A DNA stretch of 64,000 bases from Halarcobacter sp. Its GTDB lineage: Bacteria > Campylobacterota > Campylobacteria > Campylobacterales > Arcobacteraceae. The position numbers and the translations under genes were made by a program. The notes below the pieces were generated by a model. It was not told where the DNA came from. It saw only the letters and a list, made by a program, of their open reading frames with translations, and did not search any database. This document shows positions 10,384-18,783 of this stretch, piece by piece. The stretch's first letter is position 1. Every line of letters begins with the position of its first letter. Location: the NCBI RefSeq assembly GCF_963676935.1, contig NZ_OY781470.1, forward strand, positions 1,146,680 to 1,210,679, read 5' to 3'.

Positions 10384-11661
10384 ATGAGCAATAAATTATT
10401 ATTTGAAGAAAAGAAATGGAACTATTATGTTTCAGTTATACCTATTATGCTATTTTTTATTGCATTTATTTCATGGGCTACATTTAGTGAAGTTGATGAA
10501 GTAGTAAGAGGAAGTGGTAAAGTTGTTCCTTCAGGTCAAACAAAAATTTTACAAAATTTAGAGGGTGGAATCGTATCTGATATAAGAGTAAAAGAGGGTG
10601 ATACTGTTAAAAAAGGTCAAATAATTTATACTCTTTCAAATGAGTTTTTTAAAGCAGATTTAAAATCAAAAGAGATTGATTTATTAGCATTTAAAGCTTC
10701 TGCTATAAGATTAGAAGCCTCAATTGATGAAAAAGAAGAGATTAGTTTTCCTGATGAATTAAAAGAAAAAATACCAGATATAATTGAAAATGAGAAAAAA
10801 ATATTCTTTGAAGATTTAAAAAACAAAAAAACAAAAATAAATATAACAAAAGACCAACTAAAACAAAAAGAATATAAATTAAAAGAAGCAGAAACCAAAT
10901 TTGAGAATTTGAGTTTAGAACTTAATCTAGCTCAAACAAATATGCAAATTTTGGAATCTTTATATAAGAAAAAAGTTGTATCAAAAAAAGAGTATATTGG
11001 GGAACTTTCTAAGAAACAAAATATAGTAACAAAACTCTCAGAAACAAGAAATAGCATACCTATCATAAAAGAAGAGATACAAGAGGCTCAAAAGAAGATT
11101 CAAAGTGTTAAATCAGAGATTAAAACTAAATATTTAGAAAAGTACTCAAGTTTAAAAGCAGAGATAAATAAACTTATAGAGAAAAATAAAGCAAATACAG
11201 ATAGAGAGCTTAGAAAACATATAGCTTCTCCTGTAAATGGTATTATTAATAAACTATATTTTCACACCATAGGTGGTATAGTGAAATCTGGTGATAAAGT
11301 TGCTGAAATAACACCACTAGATGATTCTTTAACAATAGAGGCTAGAGTGGCTACTAGCAGTAGAGCACAAATTTGGGCTGGTCAAAAAGTTTCAGTAGAA
11401 ATCACGGCGTATGATTTTTCTAAATATGGTTTATTAGATGGTAAATTAATCTCTATTTCTCCTGATTCTTTTGAAGATAGAAATGGTAATATTTATTATT
11501 TAGTAAAAGTTAAAGTAGATAGTAATCAGTTTGCACCTGAATTACCAATTTTACCAGGTATGATTGCTAATGTAAATATATTAACTGGTAAGAAAACAAT
11601 ACTTCAATATATTATTAAACCACTAAAAGATATCAGTAATAATGCTTTAGGAGAGAAATAA
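10384..11661 (+). CDS. Type I secretion membrane-fusion protein (HlyD/LapC family)
   Basis: This 425-residue periplasmic adaptor has one N-terminal membrane segment (about residues 15-35) and a biotinyl/lipoyl-like strand region (VVRGSGKVVPSGQTKILQNL). A long charged coiled coil (about 90-275) follows, then the HlyD barrel (ASPVNGIINKLYFHTIGG) and the typical LPGMIANVNILTGKKTILQYI ending of type I adaptors. It bridges the ABC transporter to a TolC-type outer-membrane protein, for which the fusion protein encoded at 14635 is the obvious candidate. A gap of 107 bases with possible terminator and operator structure separates it from the next genes. Confidence 0.93.
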   Translation: MSNKLLFEEKKWNYYVSVIPIMLFFIAFISWATFSEVDEVVRGSGKVVPSGQTKILQNLEGGIVSDIRVKEGDTVKKGQIIYTLSNEFFKADLKSKEIDLLAFKASAIRLEASIDEKEEISFPDELKEKIPDIIENEKKIFFEDLKNKKTKINITKDQLKQKEYKLKEAETKFENLSLELNLAQTNMQILESLYKKKVVSKKEYIGELSKKQNIVTKLSETRNSIPIIKEEIQEAQKKIQSVKSEIKTKYLEKYSSLKAEINKLIEKNKANTDRELRKHIASPVNGIINKLYFHTIGGIVKSGDKVAEITPLDDSLTIEARVATSSRAQIWAGQKVSVEITAYDFSKYGLLDGKLISISPDSFEDRNGNIYYLVKVKVDSNQFAPELPILPGMIANVNILTGKKTILQYIIKPLKDISNNALGEK

Positions 11662-11726
11662 AAGATAATAAGTTATTATTTTTTACATAATTAAACCAAA
11701 TTTTCATCTTAATAAAAGGGAAATTT

Positions 11727-11755
11727 AAATAATATATACACTTAATATATTATTT
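11727..11755. promoter_or_regulatory. 11-bp inverted repeat upstream of the sensor/proton-channel genes
   Basis: AAATAATATAT and ATATATTATTT form a perfect inverted repeat with a 7-base spacer, ending 13 bases before the ATG of the next gene and just before its AAGGG ribosome-binding site. The only sizeable gap in the adhesin region lies here, so this may mark a separate promoter or operator for the second gene block. All-AT palindromes can arise by chance in such a genome. Confidence 0.35.
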
Positions 11756-11768
11756 TAAGGGTTAATTA

Positions 11769-12722
11769 ATGTTTAGCTTCTTCAAGTTTCTTCAAAAATT
11801 TATTTCTGACTTAAAATCTAAAAAAGGTTTATGGTTTACAATTTTAGCATTTCTATCTGTTTCAGGTATCTTCTTGTCTTTATATCTTTTAACTCATATG
11901 ACTGAGAGCGTATCAAAAGATGTATATATAAATATGTCTTCAACTTATGTAAAAAATTATAAAAATAGAGTTGTAAAAAAAGAACAAACTCTTAAAAAAA
12001 TTATTTTAACAATGAAATCAAATCAAAACTTCATTTCTAGTATCGAAAACAATGATTTACAAAATGTAGGAAGTGTAGTAACAAGTTTTAATAATAGTTA
12101 TAAAGAAAATGGTTTTAGCAGTTTACAAATGAGTTTCTATCCAGTTTTCAATCAGGTTAATCAATACAGAAGTACTATTAACTCTGTAATAAACACTAAA
12201 AATAAGATTTTTGGAATTGAAGTTTTATCAGATGGTATTTATTATACTTATATTGAACCTATAATTTCAAATGATAATTTAATAGGAATTTTGGAATTAA
12301 AAGAAGAGATGCATGATTATAAAGCTGAATATATGAAAGATGATTTAATATTTCTTTTTATGATAGAAGAAAGAATGTTAAATAGACTTTCAATAAACGC
12401 TAGAGATGGTAAATATAGAGAGGTTATTGATACTTTATATGTAGAAGAAGAAAAATATGACGGTCAATTCTTTGCAAAAATAATTGAAGCTGGAAAAGAC
12501 AGTTACAAACAAATGCTTGAAGATGGTTACTCTGTAGGTGATACATATTTTAGGGCAGTTCAAAGAGTAGCAGATATAGAAGGAAATGTTATTGGATTAG
12601 TAGTAATTGGTGAACCTGTTGAGGGTAGTGGTGCATTTGTTAATATAGTTGATAATATGACAAAAACCGTCACCACAGTTGCTTTAGGTTTGGTTATCTC
12701 AATTCTTCTATTTATGTTTTAA
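11769..12722 (+). CDS. Double-Cache-like membrane sensor without a recognisable output domain
   Basis: The 317-residue protein has a membrane segment at about residues 21-42, a periplasmic domain to about residue 290, and a second membrane segment at the extreme C terminus, ending just inside the membrane. The periplasmic part (STYVKNYKNRVVKKEQTLKKI, later YTYIEPIISNDNLIGILEL and ADIEGNVIGLVVIGEP) resembles the double-Cache ligand-binding domains of chemoreceptors. There is no HAMP, methyl-accepting, kinase or GGDEF domain, so a signal would have to pass through partner proteins. It is followed 9 bases later by the MotA-like gene, suggesting it senses a ligand for that complex. Domain assignment is by pattern only. 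Confidence 0.6.
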   Translation: MFSFFKFLQKFISDLKSKKGLWFTILAFLSVSGIFLSLYLLTHMTESVSKDVYINMSSTYVKNYKNRVVKKEQTLKKIILTMKSNQNFISSIENNDLQNVGSVVTSFNNSYKENGFSSLQMSFYPVFNQVNQYRSTINSVINTKNKIFGIEVLSDGIYYTYIEPIISNDNLIGILELKEEMHDYKAEYMKDDLIFLFMIEERMLNRLSINARDGKYREVIDTLYVEEEKYDGQFFAKIIEAGKDSYKQMLEDGYSVGDTYFRAVQRVADIEGNVIGLVVIGEPVEGSGAFVNIVDNMTKTVTTVALGLVISILLFMF

Positions 12723-12731
12723 GGTTTTTAA

Positions 12732-13871
12732 ATGAGACGTATCAAAATATTAAAAATATATTTTATTTTTCTATTATTTATACTATTTTTAGTTTTTTCA
12801 AATCTAAATCTAATTAAAACATTCTTTATGGCAACATTAACTTTTAATGTTGCTATTTTAACAATATTTTCAATTGGACTTTTGATTTTATATCAAGCAG
12901 CTATAAAACTTACAATGCTTTCTGGTACTTTTGGTATTTTAGCATATAAAAAAGGAAAAGCTTTAGAGTTTTATCTACAAGGAATCACTGGTATCTTTCC
13001 TGCAACTATTGCACATATGTTTAATAAAAGAGCAAAAAAAGGTGTTCTTTATTTTACACAAGATGAAGCAAAAGATGTTAGTGAATGGCTAAATGAACAA
13101 TTTTTTAATCAAAAAGGTTATACTAACTTTTTCGTTGGTACTTCACTTATGTTGGGTCTTTTTGGTACTTTTACAGGATTACTAGTTGCAATTGATGAAA
13201 TGGGAGCAATTATTTTATCTTTTGGTGGAGATGATATTGATATTGGTGAAATTATGACTAATTTCTCTGGTCCTTTAGGTGGTATGGCTGTAGGTTTTGC
13301 TTCTTCTTTATTTGGTGTTGCTTCAGCTGTAATTTTAAATGTAATGCAATATATTTTAACAAGAAATCAAGCTGGATTTTTACAAGATGTTGAGGATTGG
13401 ATGAAAGGTAAAATTATCGATTCTCAAAGTTCAGATACTATGGAAGAAGCAAGAGAACAACTTGGAATATTAGCTGCCTCGTCTCAAGGTGGAGGGGGAA
13501 ATATGCAAGGTTTCTTAGATGTATTTATTGATACAATGGGAGATTTTACAGATAAGCTTGAACATTCAAACAGGTCTTCAGAACAAATCTATAAACAAAT
13601 TACAGATACTCTTTCTAATTCTAATCAAGTTAATGAAAAAGAAGCAGTATTATTAGAAAACATTGTTTCTACATTAAGAGAATCTAATGTTAATCAATTC
13701 TCTAATGCTTCAATGATGCAAGAGTCTTTGGAAGAGATATCAAATGTAATTTTATCAGAACACAGAAGTATTAAAAAAAGTTTAACATTACAAGAAGAAA
13801 ATAATAAGTTATTATTAGAGTTAGTTTCAACTTTAAGTAAAAAGCTAGATAAATTAGAGTCAAAAAAATAG
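12732..13871 (+). CDS. MotA/TolQ/ExbB-family proton channel protein with long C-terminal tail
   Basis: The 379-residue protein has two N-terminal hydrophobic helices (about 9-28 and 35-60). The family signature regions follow: GTSLMLGLFGTFTGLLVAI (about 136-155) and FSGPLGGMAVGFASSLFGVA (about 178-200). Residues about 220-379 form a soluble, helix-prone tail ending in a coiled coil, much longer than in ExbB. A long tail of this kind is known from MotA-like proteins such as ZorA. Its partner is the MotB/OmpA-like gene 8 bases downstream. It is inferred to form a proton-conducting stator-like complex, but it sits among type I secretion genes, not with flagellar or Ton/Tol genes. Confidence 0.85.
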   Translation: MRRIKILKIYFIFLLFILFLVFSNLNLIKTFFMATLTFNVAILTIFSIGLLILYQAAIKLTMLSGTFGILAYKKGKALEFYLQGITGIFPATIAHMFNKRAKKGVLYFTQDEAKDVSEWLNEQFFNQKGYTNFFVGTSLMLGLFGTFTGLLVAIDEMGAIILSFGGDDIDIGEIMTNFSGPLGGMAVGFASSLFGVASAVILNVMQYILTRNQAGFLQDVEDWMKGKIIDSQSSDTMEEAREQLGILAASSQGGGGNMQGFLDVFIDTMGDFTDKLEHSNRSSEQIYKQITDTLSNSNQVNEKEAVLLENIVSTLRESNVNQFSNASMMQESLEEISNVILSEHRSIKKSLTLQEENNKLLLELVSTLSKKLDKLESKK

Positions 13872-13879
13872 GTTAATGT

Positions 13880-14635
13880 ATGGCAAATAGATGTGAAGAT
13901 GAATTTAATCCTTGGCCTTCATTCGTGGATATTTTTTCATCAGTTATTTTAGTAATGTTACTATTTTTATTAGTAGTATTAGTTAACCTTGGTTACTATG
14001 CTCAATTTAAATATAAAGTATCATATACTGGTTCAATTGCAACTGATGATTTAATAGTAAATGATAATCCTAGTGAAGGAACAACTAAAATGTATCAAGA
14101 ACAAGTTCCTACACAAGCACAAGTTCAAACACAAAATCAGTCTCAATCTATTGCACAGATGCAAAATGAAATTATTAGGCTTAGAAAAACTATTGAAGAA
14201 AGAACTGTAAAAGCAAAAGAGAAAGAAGAGTCAGAAATTGAAGCTGGTGGTATTGATGTAAAAGATAGAAAAGATGATGATAATGATACAAAGCAACAGA
14301 TTTTAAATGTTGATGATTATTTTATAATTACTTTTAAAGGTGATGAAATATTCTTTGATAATGCTATTACAAAACAATTAAAAGTTTTTCTTGCTGAAGT
14401 AAAAGAAAAATATGGAAAACATCAAGTTTTAATTAATGCAGCAGATGTTCAAGGAAGGGCTAGTGCTACAATTGCAAAACAAATCTCATTAGCTAGATCA
14501 ATAGGAACTAGAAACTTAATTAGAAAATTAGGATATGAAAAAAAAGATGTAAGAATTGATTTATTATCTAGTACTGAAGTTAAAGAAAAGATAAATAAAC
14601 AGAATGGATATTTGGTGATTAGGATAAAAAAATAG
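13880..14635 (+). CDS. MotB/OmpA-like partner of the MotA-like proton channel
   Basis: The 251-residue protein has one N-terminal membrane helix preceded by a MotB-like segment, PWPSFVDIFSSVILVMLLF. The aspartate there is placed like the proton-carrying Asp of MotB. A Gln/Glu/Lys-rich linker (about 60-145) leads to a C-terminal OmpA-like domain (about 150-251). That domain has FIITFKGDEIFFDNA and a D...R pattern (ADVQGRAS, ISLARSIG) compatible with peptidoglycan binding. It is followed at once by the TolC-like gene, whose GTG start overlaps its TAG stop by one base. Inferred role: anchoring the proton channel to the cell wall and transmitting force or conformation to the secretion system. Confidence 0.83.
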   Translation: MANRCEDEFNPWPSFVDIFSSVILVMLLFLLVVLVNLGYYAQFKYKVSYTGSIATDDLIVNDNPSEGTTKMYQEQVPTQAQVQTQNQSQSIAQMQNEIIRLRKTIEERTVKAKEKEESEIEAGGIDVKDRKDDDNDTKQQILNVDDYFIITFKGDEIFFDNAITKQLKVFLAEVKEKYGKHQVLINAADVQGRASATIAKQISLARSIGTRNLIRKLGYEKKDVRIDLLSSTEVKEKINKQNGYLVIRIKK

Positions 14636-17600
14636 TGAACAAGAGTATTTTGAAATATATTTTATTAATCTTTTTAATTATCTCATCAATGTATGGATTG
14701 GATGATACAAATAATTTAAATTTAATTAGACCTACAAAATTAAAACAAATTGAAGGTAAAAAAGAACCTATCAATGCTGTAAAAAAAGAGTATGTATCAG
14801 AGGTACCGGGAATTTCTAAAATCAAGACTTTTAATTCTGAAAATGATCTTGATACAAATCTTTATCAAAAAGTAAAACTTATTGATGTTGTATTAGAAAC
14901 CTTATCAAAAAGTGATATTTTAAAATCATCAAGAGAGAGTGTTATTCAATATGAAATAAAAGTTAAAAATGCAATGGCAGATTATTATCCTACATTAAAT
15001 TTTAATTATGAATATGGAAGAACAAGAACTAAGCCTGGACAAAATGAGGGTGAAAAATATAAGTTTTATACTGACAATAATTTTGAATTTGTATTAAGAC
15101 AAAATCTATATTCTGGAAATGCAACTTTTAATAATGTAAAAAGTGTTTCTAAAAAACTTGAAGTTGCCAGAAATCAATATAGAATTAAACTAGATGAAGA
15201 GATTAAAAAAGCTATTAAAGCATATTTTGATGTAGTTTTTACAAATCGTTCAGTTATGGTAAATGAACGAAATATGAAGAAGTTAAATAAAATATTAGAG
15301 ATTGTTACTGCAAAATATGAAAGTGGTGCAGCTTCAATTGGGGATTTAACATCAATAAAAGCTAATGTTGCAAATGCAGTGACAAAGCTTGTAAAAGTTA
15401 AATCAAAATTTGTTGAGGCACTTAGATATTATGAGTATATTGTAGGTGAAGAGTTTCAAAAAACTATCCCTTATGAAAAAAATTTCAATATTGATATTAC
15501 AGATTTTGATTTACTTTATAAAAGAGCTTTAAAAAAGAATAGAAACCTAATCAATTATTATAAAAGTATAGAAGCTGAAAAGTATAATCAAAAAAATAAG
15601 AGATCAGCATTTAAACCAAAAGTTGATTTTGAATTATCTTATGGAAAGACATTTGATGGTGAAGATATTGAAGAAGATGAAACAGATTTAAGTGGAAAAG
15701 TTAAACTTACTTATAATTTATTTAATGGTGGAAGAGACAAAAATAAAGTATTAGAAGCAAATAGTAAAATAAGAGATTTATCTTATAAGCTTGAAGAAGA
15801 AAAAAAGAAAGTAAAATGGAATTTATCTAAAATTCATACATCTGTAAAAACTGTAAAAGATGCTATAGAAAGTACAGTTGAAGAGATTAAAGCTTCAAGA
15901 AAAATGGTTACTGCATATTGGGAAGCTTTTAAATTAGGAGAACAAGATTTAAATACACTTTTACAAGGGCAAAGACAACTAAATTCTGCTGAAACAGAGC
16001 TTGTAAATTTTGAAAAAAACCAACTTGTAGACTTCTTTAATATATTAGAGCTTACAGGAGAACTATCATCTTTCTTTGATGTAAATCCAGATAGTTCAAA
16101 ATTTATTGATTTTTCTAAAAGTGATTATAAAAAAACTGTAATTGCAAAAGATGGTCAAGATTTAACTTTAGTTGAAAATGAAAAATCAAAAAAAGATCTA
16201 GAAGATAAGAAAGAAGTAAAGCCAGAAATAGAGATTAAAATTCCTGAAATATCATTAAAAGAAAAAATTGATAAATATTTACAGCAGTTTAAAAATTTCG
16301 ATGATGAAAGTTTTATGATAGAGATTAGTGATTTTGATTCTATTTATGATGCTTTTAATTTTATGATTGAGTATGATTTAGATGATAATTCATTTGCTTA
16401 TGATGTGGTTGATAAATATAATATTAAAACTAAGATTGCACATAATAATTTTGATACTAGACAGAGTGCAGAAGATTATTTAAAACAATTAGAAGAAAAA
16501 AATTCAGATAAAATATATGAAATTAAAAAAGTAAGTGAGATAAAAAAATTATATAATGAATATATAAAAGGCTTAAAAGTAAAAGTTCCAAAGCAAAAGA
16601 CTAAAATAAAAGTTATAGAAAAATTAATTAAGCCTCCAGAAAAAAAAGTATTTAAAACTAATTCAGAATTTAAGGAAAAATTTTTAAATACAAATGATGC
16701 ATTTTATACAATAAATGTTTCTTCATTTACAGATTTAAATGCATTAGAGCAATTTATAAATAAAAATGAGATTTATGAAGACTCATTTTTCTTTAGATAT
16801 GGAAATAGTGGAGAACTATTGAAGTTAGTTACAGGTATATATGAAGATTATACAAGTATTGAAGATGAAATAAATAAATTAATTTTAGAAAATGAAAATA
16901 TATTTCCAATAGTAGAAAAAGTATCTTCTGTGAAAAAACAATATAATGACAATTTGATTTTTAATGAAGAAAAAATAAATAAAGATGACTCTTTAGAAAA
17001 AGTAAAACCTTTAAATACTACTAAAGAAGAAAAGAAATCATTAGAAGAGACAAAAAAAGAGAAAAAAGAATTAGATAATAAAGAAGTTAAAGATTTAGAA
17101 ATTGATAGTTTATCTACTTATGAAAAAACTTTTTTAAATGCCTCAAGAGATAACTATACAATCAGTCTTGCATCATTTATAAGTTTAGAAGAAGCTGAAA
17201 AATTTGTTAATCAAAATGGTATTGAAAAAGAATCTATTTTATTACATTCAAATAGTGGAAGGGTAATGGTTCTTTCAGGTATTTATTCTGATAGAAATGA
17301 AGCATTAAATGCTTTACAGAATTTATCAGATGAATTAAAGAGAAACAAACCATATATTCAAAAAATTTTTAGATCACAAGATTCATTTAGAAAAAATAAT
17401 TTAAATAATACTGAAATTTTAAAAGCAGAAAAGAAAGCTAAAGAAGAAGTAGAAAGATTAGCAAGACTTGAAGCAGATAAAAAAGCTAAAGAAGAAGCAG
17501 AAAGATTAGCAAAACTTGAAGCAGAGAAAAAAGCGAAAGAAGAAGTAGAAAGATTAGCAAAACTTGAAGCAGAGAAAAAAGCGAAAGAAGAAGCAGAAAG

Positions 17601-18783
17601 ATTAGCAAGACTTGATGCAGAGAAAAAAGCGAAAGAAGAAGTAGAAAGATTAGCAAGACTTGATGCAGAGAAAAAAGCGAAAGAAGAAGTAGAAAGATTA
17701 GCAAAACTTGAAGCAGAGAAAAAAGCGAAAGAAGAAGCAGAAAGATTAGCAAGACTTGATGCAGAGAAAAAAGCGAAAGAAGAAGCAGAAAGATTAGCGA
17801 AACTTGAAGCAGAGAAAAAAGCGAAAGAAGAAGCAGAAAGATTAGCAAAACTTGAAGCAGAGAAAAAAGCGAAAGAAGAAGCAGAAAGATTAGCAAAACT
17901 TGAAGCAGAGAAAAAGGCTAAAGAAGAAGCTGAAAAATTAGCAAAAATTGAAGCAGAAAAGAAAGCAAAAGAAAAAGCAGAAAGATTAGCAAAACTTGAA
18001 GCAGAGAAAAAAGCAAAAGAAGAAGCAGAAAGATTAGCGAAACTTGAAGCAGATAAAAAGGCTAAAGAAGAAGCTGAAAAATTAGCAAAAATTGAAGCAG
18101 AAAAGAAAGCAAAAGAAGAAGCAAAAAGAATAGCAAAACTTGATGCAGAGAAAAAAGCTAAAGAAGAAGCAGAAAGATTAGCGAAACTTGAAGCAGATAA
18201 AAAGGCTAAAGAAGAAGCTGAAAAATTAGCAAAAATTGAAGCAGAAAAGAAAGCAAAAGAAGAAGCAAAAAGAATAGCAAAACTTGATGCAGAGAAAAAA
18301 GCTAAAGAAGAAGCAGAAAGATTAGCAAAACTTGATGCAGAGAAAAAGGCGAAAGAAGAAGCAGAAAGATTAACAAAACTTGAAACAGAGAAAATAGCAA
18401 AAGAAGAAGCCTCTAAACAAGTAAAATATGTACGTCCTAAAACTTCTATAGAGGAAATTGATTTTGGTGCAAAAGAGCAAGATAAAAAAGAAGAGTTTAT
18501 CCCTTATAAAAAAAGGTTAGAAAACTTTAGAGTAAAATTTCAAACAGTTTCAAAAGATAAATTTACTTTAGAAATCGCTACATTAAAGCCAAGTGAAGTT
18601 AATTGGTTTGTTAGTGCAAGAGCAGTTGGACCATATTATGTAGTAAAAGAATCTTCTAAAAGAGTAAAACTTTATTATGGTATTTATAATACTAAAGAAG
18701 AAGCAAAAAAAGCAACGGAAACTTTACATCCAGTTATTTATGAATCAAATCCTCCTGTTAAAATGATAGGAAGTGTTAGATGA
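14635..18783 (+). CDS. TolC-like outer-membrane protein fused to SPOR-like modules and a charged helical repeat
   Basis: At 1382 residues this is about three times the normal TolC size. Residues 1-20 look like a signal peptide. Residues about 50-480 are a TolC/OEP domain (YPTLNFNYEYGRT, NLFNGGRDKNKV, LGEQDLNTLLQGQRQLNSAE). Residues about 540-920 contain three related modules of SPOR type (FYTINVSSFTDLNALEQFI; NYTISLASFISLEEAEKFV, each followed by a VxSGIYSDRNEA-like strand). Residues 931-1250 are twenty exact-length 16-residue Lys/Glu/Ala repeats, and a fourth SPOR-like module ends the protein (FTLEIATLKPSEVNWFV). The GTG start overlaps the previous stop. Inferred role: the outer-membrane exit duct for the adhesin, with a periplasmic tail that binds peptidoglycan. 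The SPOR call is by pattern and needs profile support. Confidence 0.8.
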   Translation: MNKSILKYILLIFLIISSMYGLDDTNNLNLIRPTKLKQIEGKKEPINAVKKEYVSEVPGISKIKTFNSENDLDTNLYQKVKLIDVVLETLSKSDILKSSRESVIQYEIKVKNAMADYYPTLNFNYEYGRTRTKPGQNEGEKYKFYTDNNFEFVLRQNLYSGNATFNNVKSVSKKLEVARNQYRIKLDEEIKKAIKAYFDVVFTNRSVMVNERNMKKLNKILEIVTAKYESGAASIGDLTSIKANVANAVTKLVKVKSKFVEALRYYEYIVGEEFQKTIPYEKNFNIDITDFDLLYKRALKKNRNLINYYKSIEAEKYNQKNKRSAFKPKVDFELSYGKTFDGEDIEEDETDLSGKVKLTYNLFNGGRDKNKVLEANSKIRDLSYKLEEEKKKVKWNLSKIHTSVKTVKDAIESTVEEIKASRKMVTAYWEAFKLGEQDLNTLLQGQRQLNSAETELVNFEKNQLVDFFNILELTGELSSFFDVNPDSSKFIDFSKSDYKKTVIAKDGQDLTLVENEKSKKDLEDKKEVKPEIEIKIPEISLKEKIDKYLQQFKNFDDESFMIEISDFDSIYDAFNFMIEYDLDDNSFAYDVVDKYNIKTKIAHNNFDTRQSAEDYLKQLEEKNSDKIYEIKKVSEIKKLYNEYIKGLKVKVPKQKTKIKVIEKLIKPPEKKVFKTNSEFKEKFLNTNDAFYTINVSSFTDLNALEQFINKNEIYEDSFFFRYGNSGELLKLVTGIYEDYTSIEDEINKLILENENIFPIVEKVSSVKKQYNDNLIFNEEKINKDDSLEKVKPLNTTKEEKKSLEETKKEKKELDNKEVKDLEIDSLSTYEKTFLNASRDNYTISLASFISLEEAEKFVNQNGIEKESILLHSNSGRVMVLSGIYSDRNEALNALQNLSDELKRNKPYIQKIFRSQDSFRKNNLNNTEILKAEKKAKEEVERLARLEADKKAKEEAERLAKLEAEKKAKEEVERLAKLEAEKKAKEEAERLARLDAEKKAKEEVERLARLDAEKKAKEEVERLAKLEAEKKAKEEAERLARLDAEKKAKEEAERLAKLEAEKKAKEEAERLAKLEAEKKAKEEAERLAKLEAEKKAKEEAEKLAKIEAEKKAKEKAERLAKLEAEKKAKEEAERLAKLEADKKAKEEAEKLAKIEAEKKAKEEAKRIAKLDAEKKAKEEAERLAKLEADKKAKEEAEKLAKIEAEKKAKEEAKRIAKLDAEKKAKEEAERLAKLDAEKKAKEEAERLTKLETEKIAKEEASKQVKYVRPKTSIEEIDFGAKEQDKKEEFIPYKKRLENFRVKFQTVSKDKFTLEIATLKPSEVNWFVSARAVGPYYVVKESSKRVKLYYGIYNTKEEAKKATETLHPVIYESNPPVKMIGSVR
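17425..18384 (+). repeat. Twenty tandem 48-bp units encoding AEKKAKEEAERLAKLE
   Basis: Twenty consecutive 16-codon units, each a variant of AEKKAKEEAERLAKLE, run in exact register, with a degenerate twenty-first (TEKIAKEEASKQ) after them. Units near 18037 and 18181 belong to a near-identical three-unit, 144-bp duplication, a sign of recent slippage or recombination. The peptide is extremely rich in Lys, Glu and Ala with i/i+4 opposite charges, as in stable single alpha-helices. The nucleotide repeat makes copy number likely to vary between strains and is prone to assembly collapse. Confidence 0.95.

Noticed and set aside
17486..17896. 136-codon Leu/Ser-rich minus-strand frame over the 48-bp repeats
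   Set aside because: It is a mirror of the Lys/Glu/Ala repeat, perfectly periodic, with no start signal; not a gene.
17425..18384. CRISPR-like regular repeats
   Set aside because: The units are contiguous, without unique spacers, and are in frame within a protein gene.
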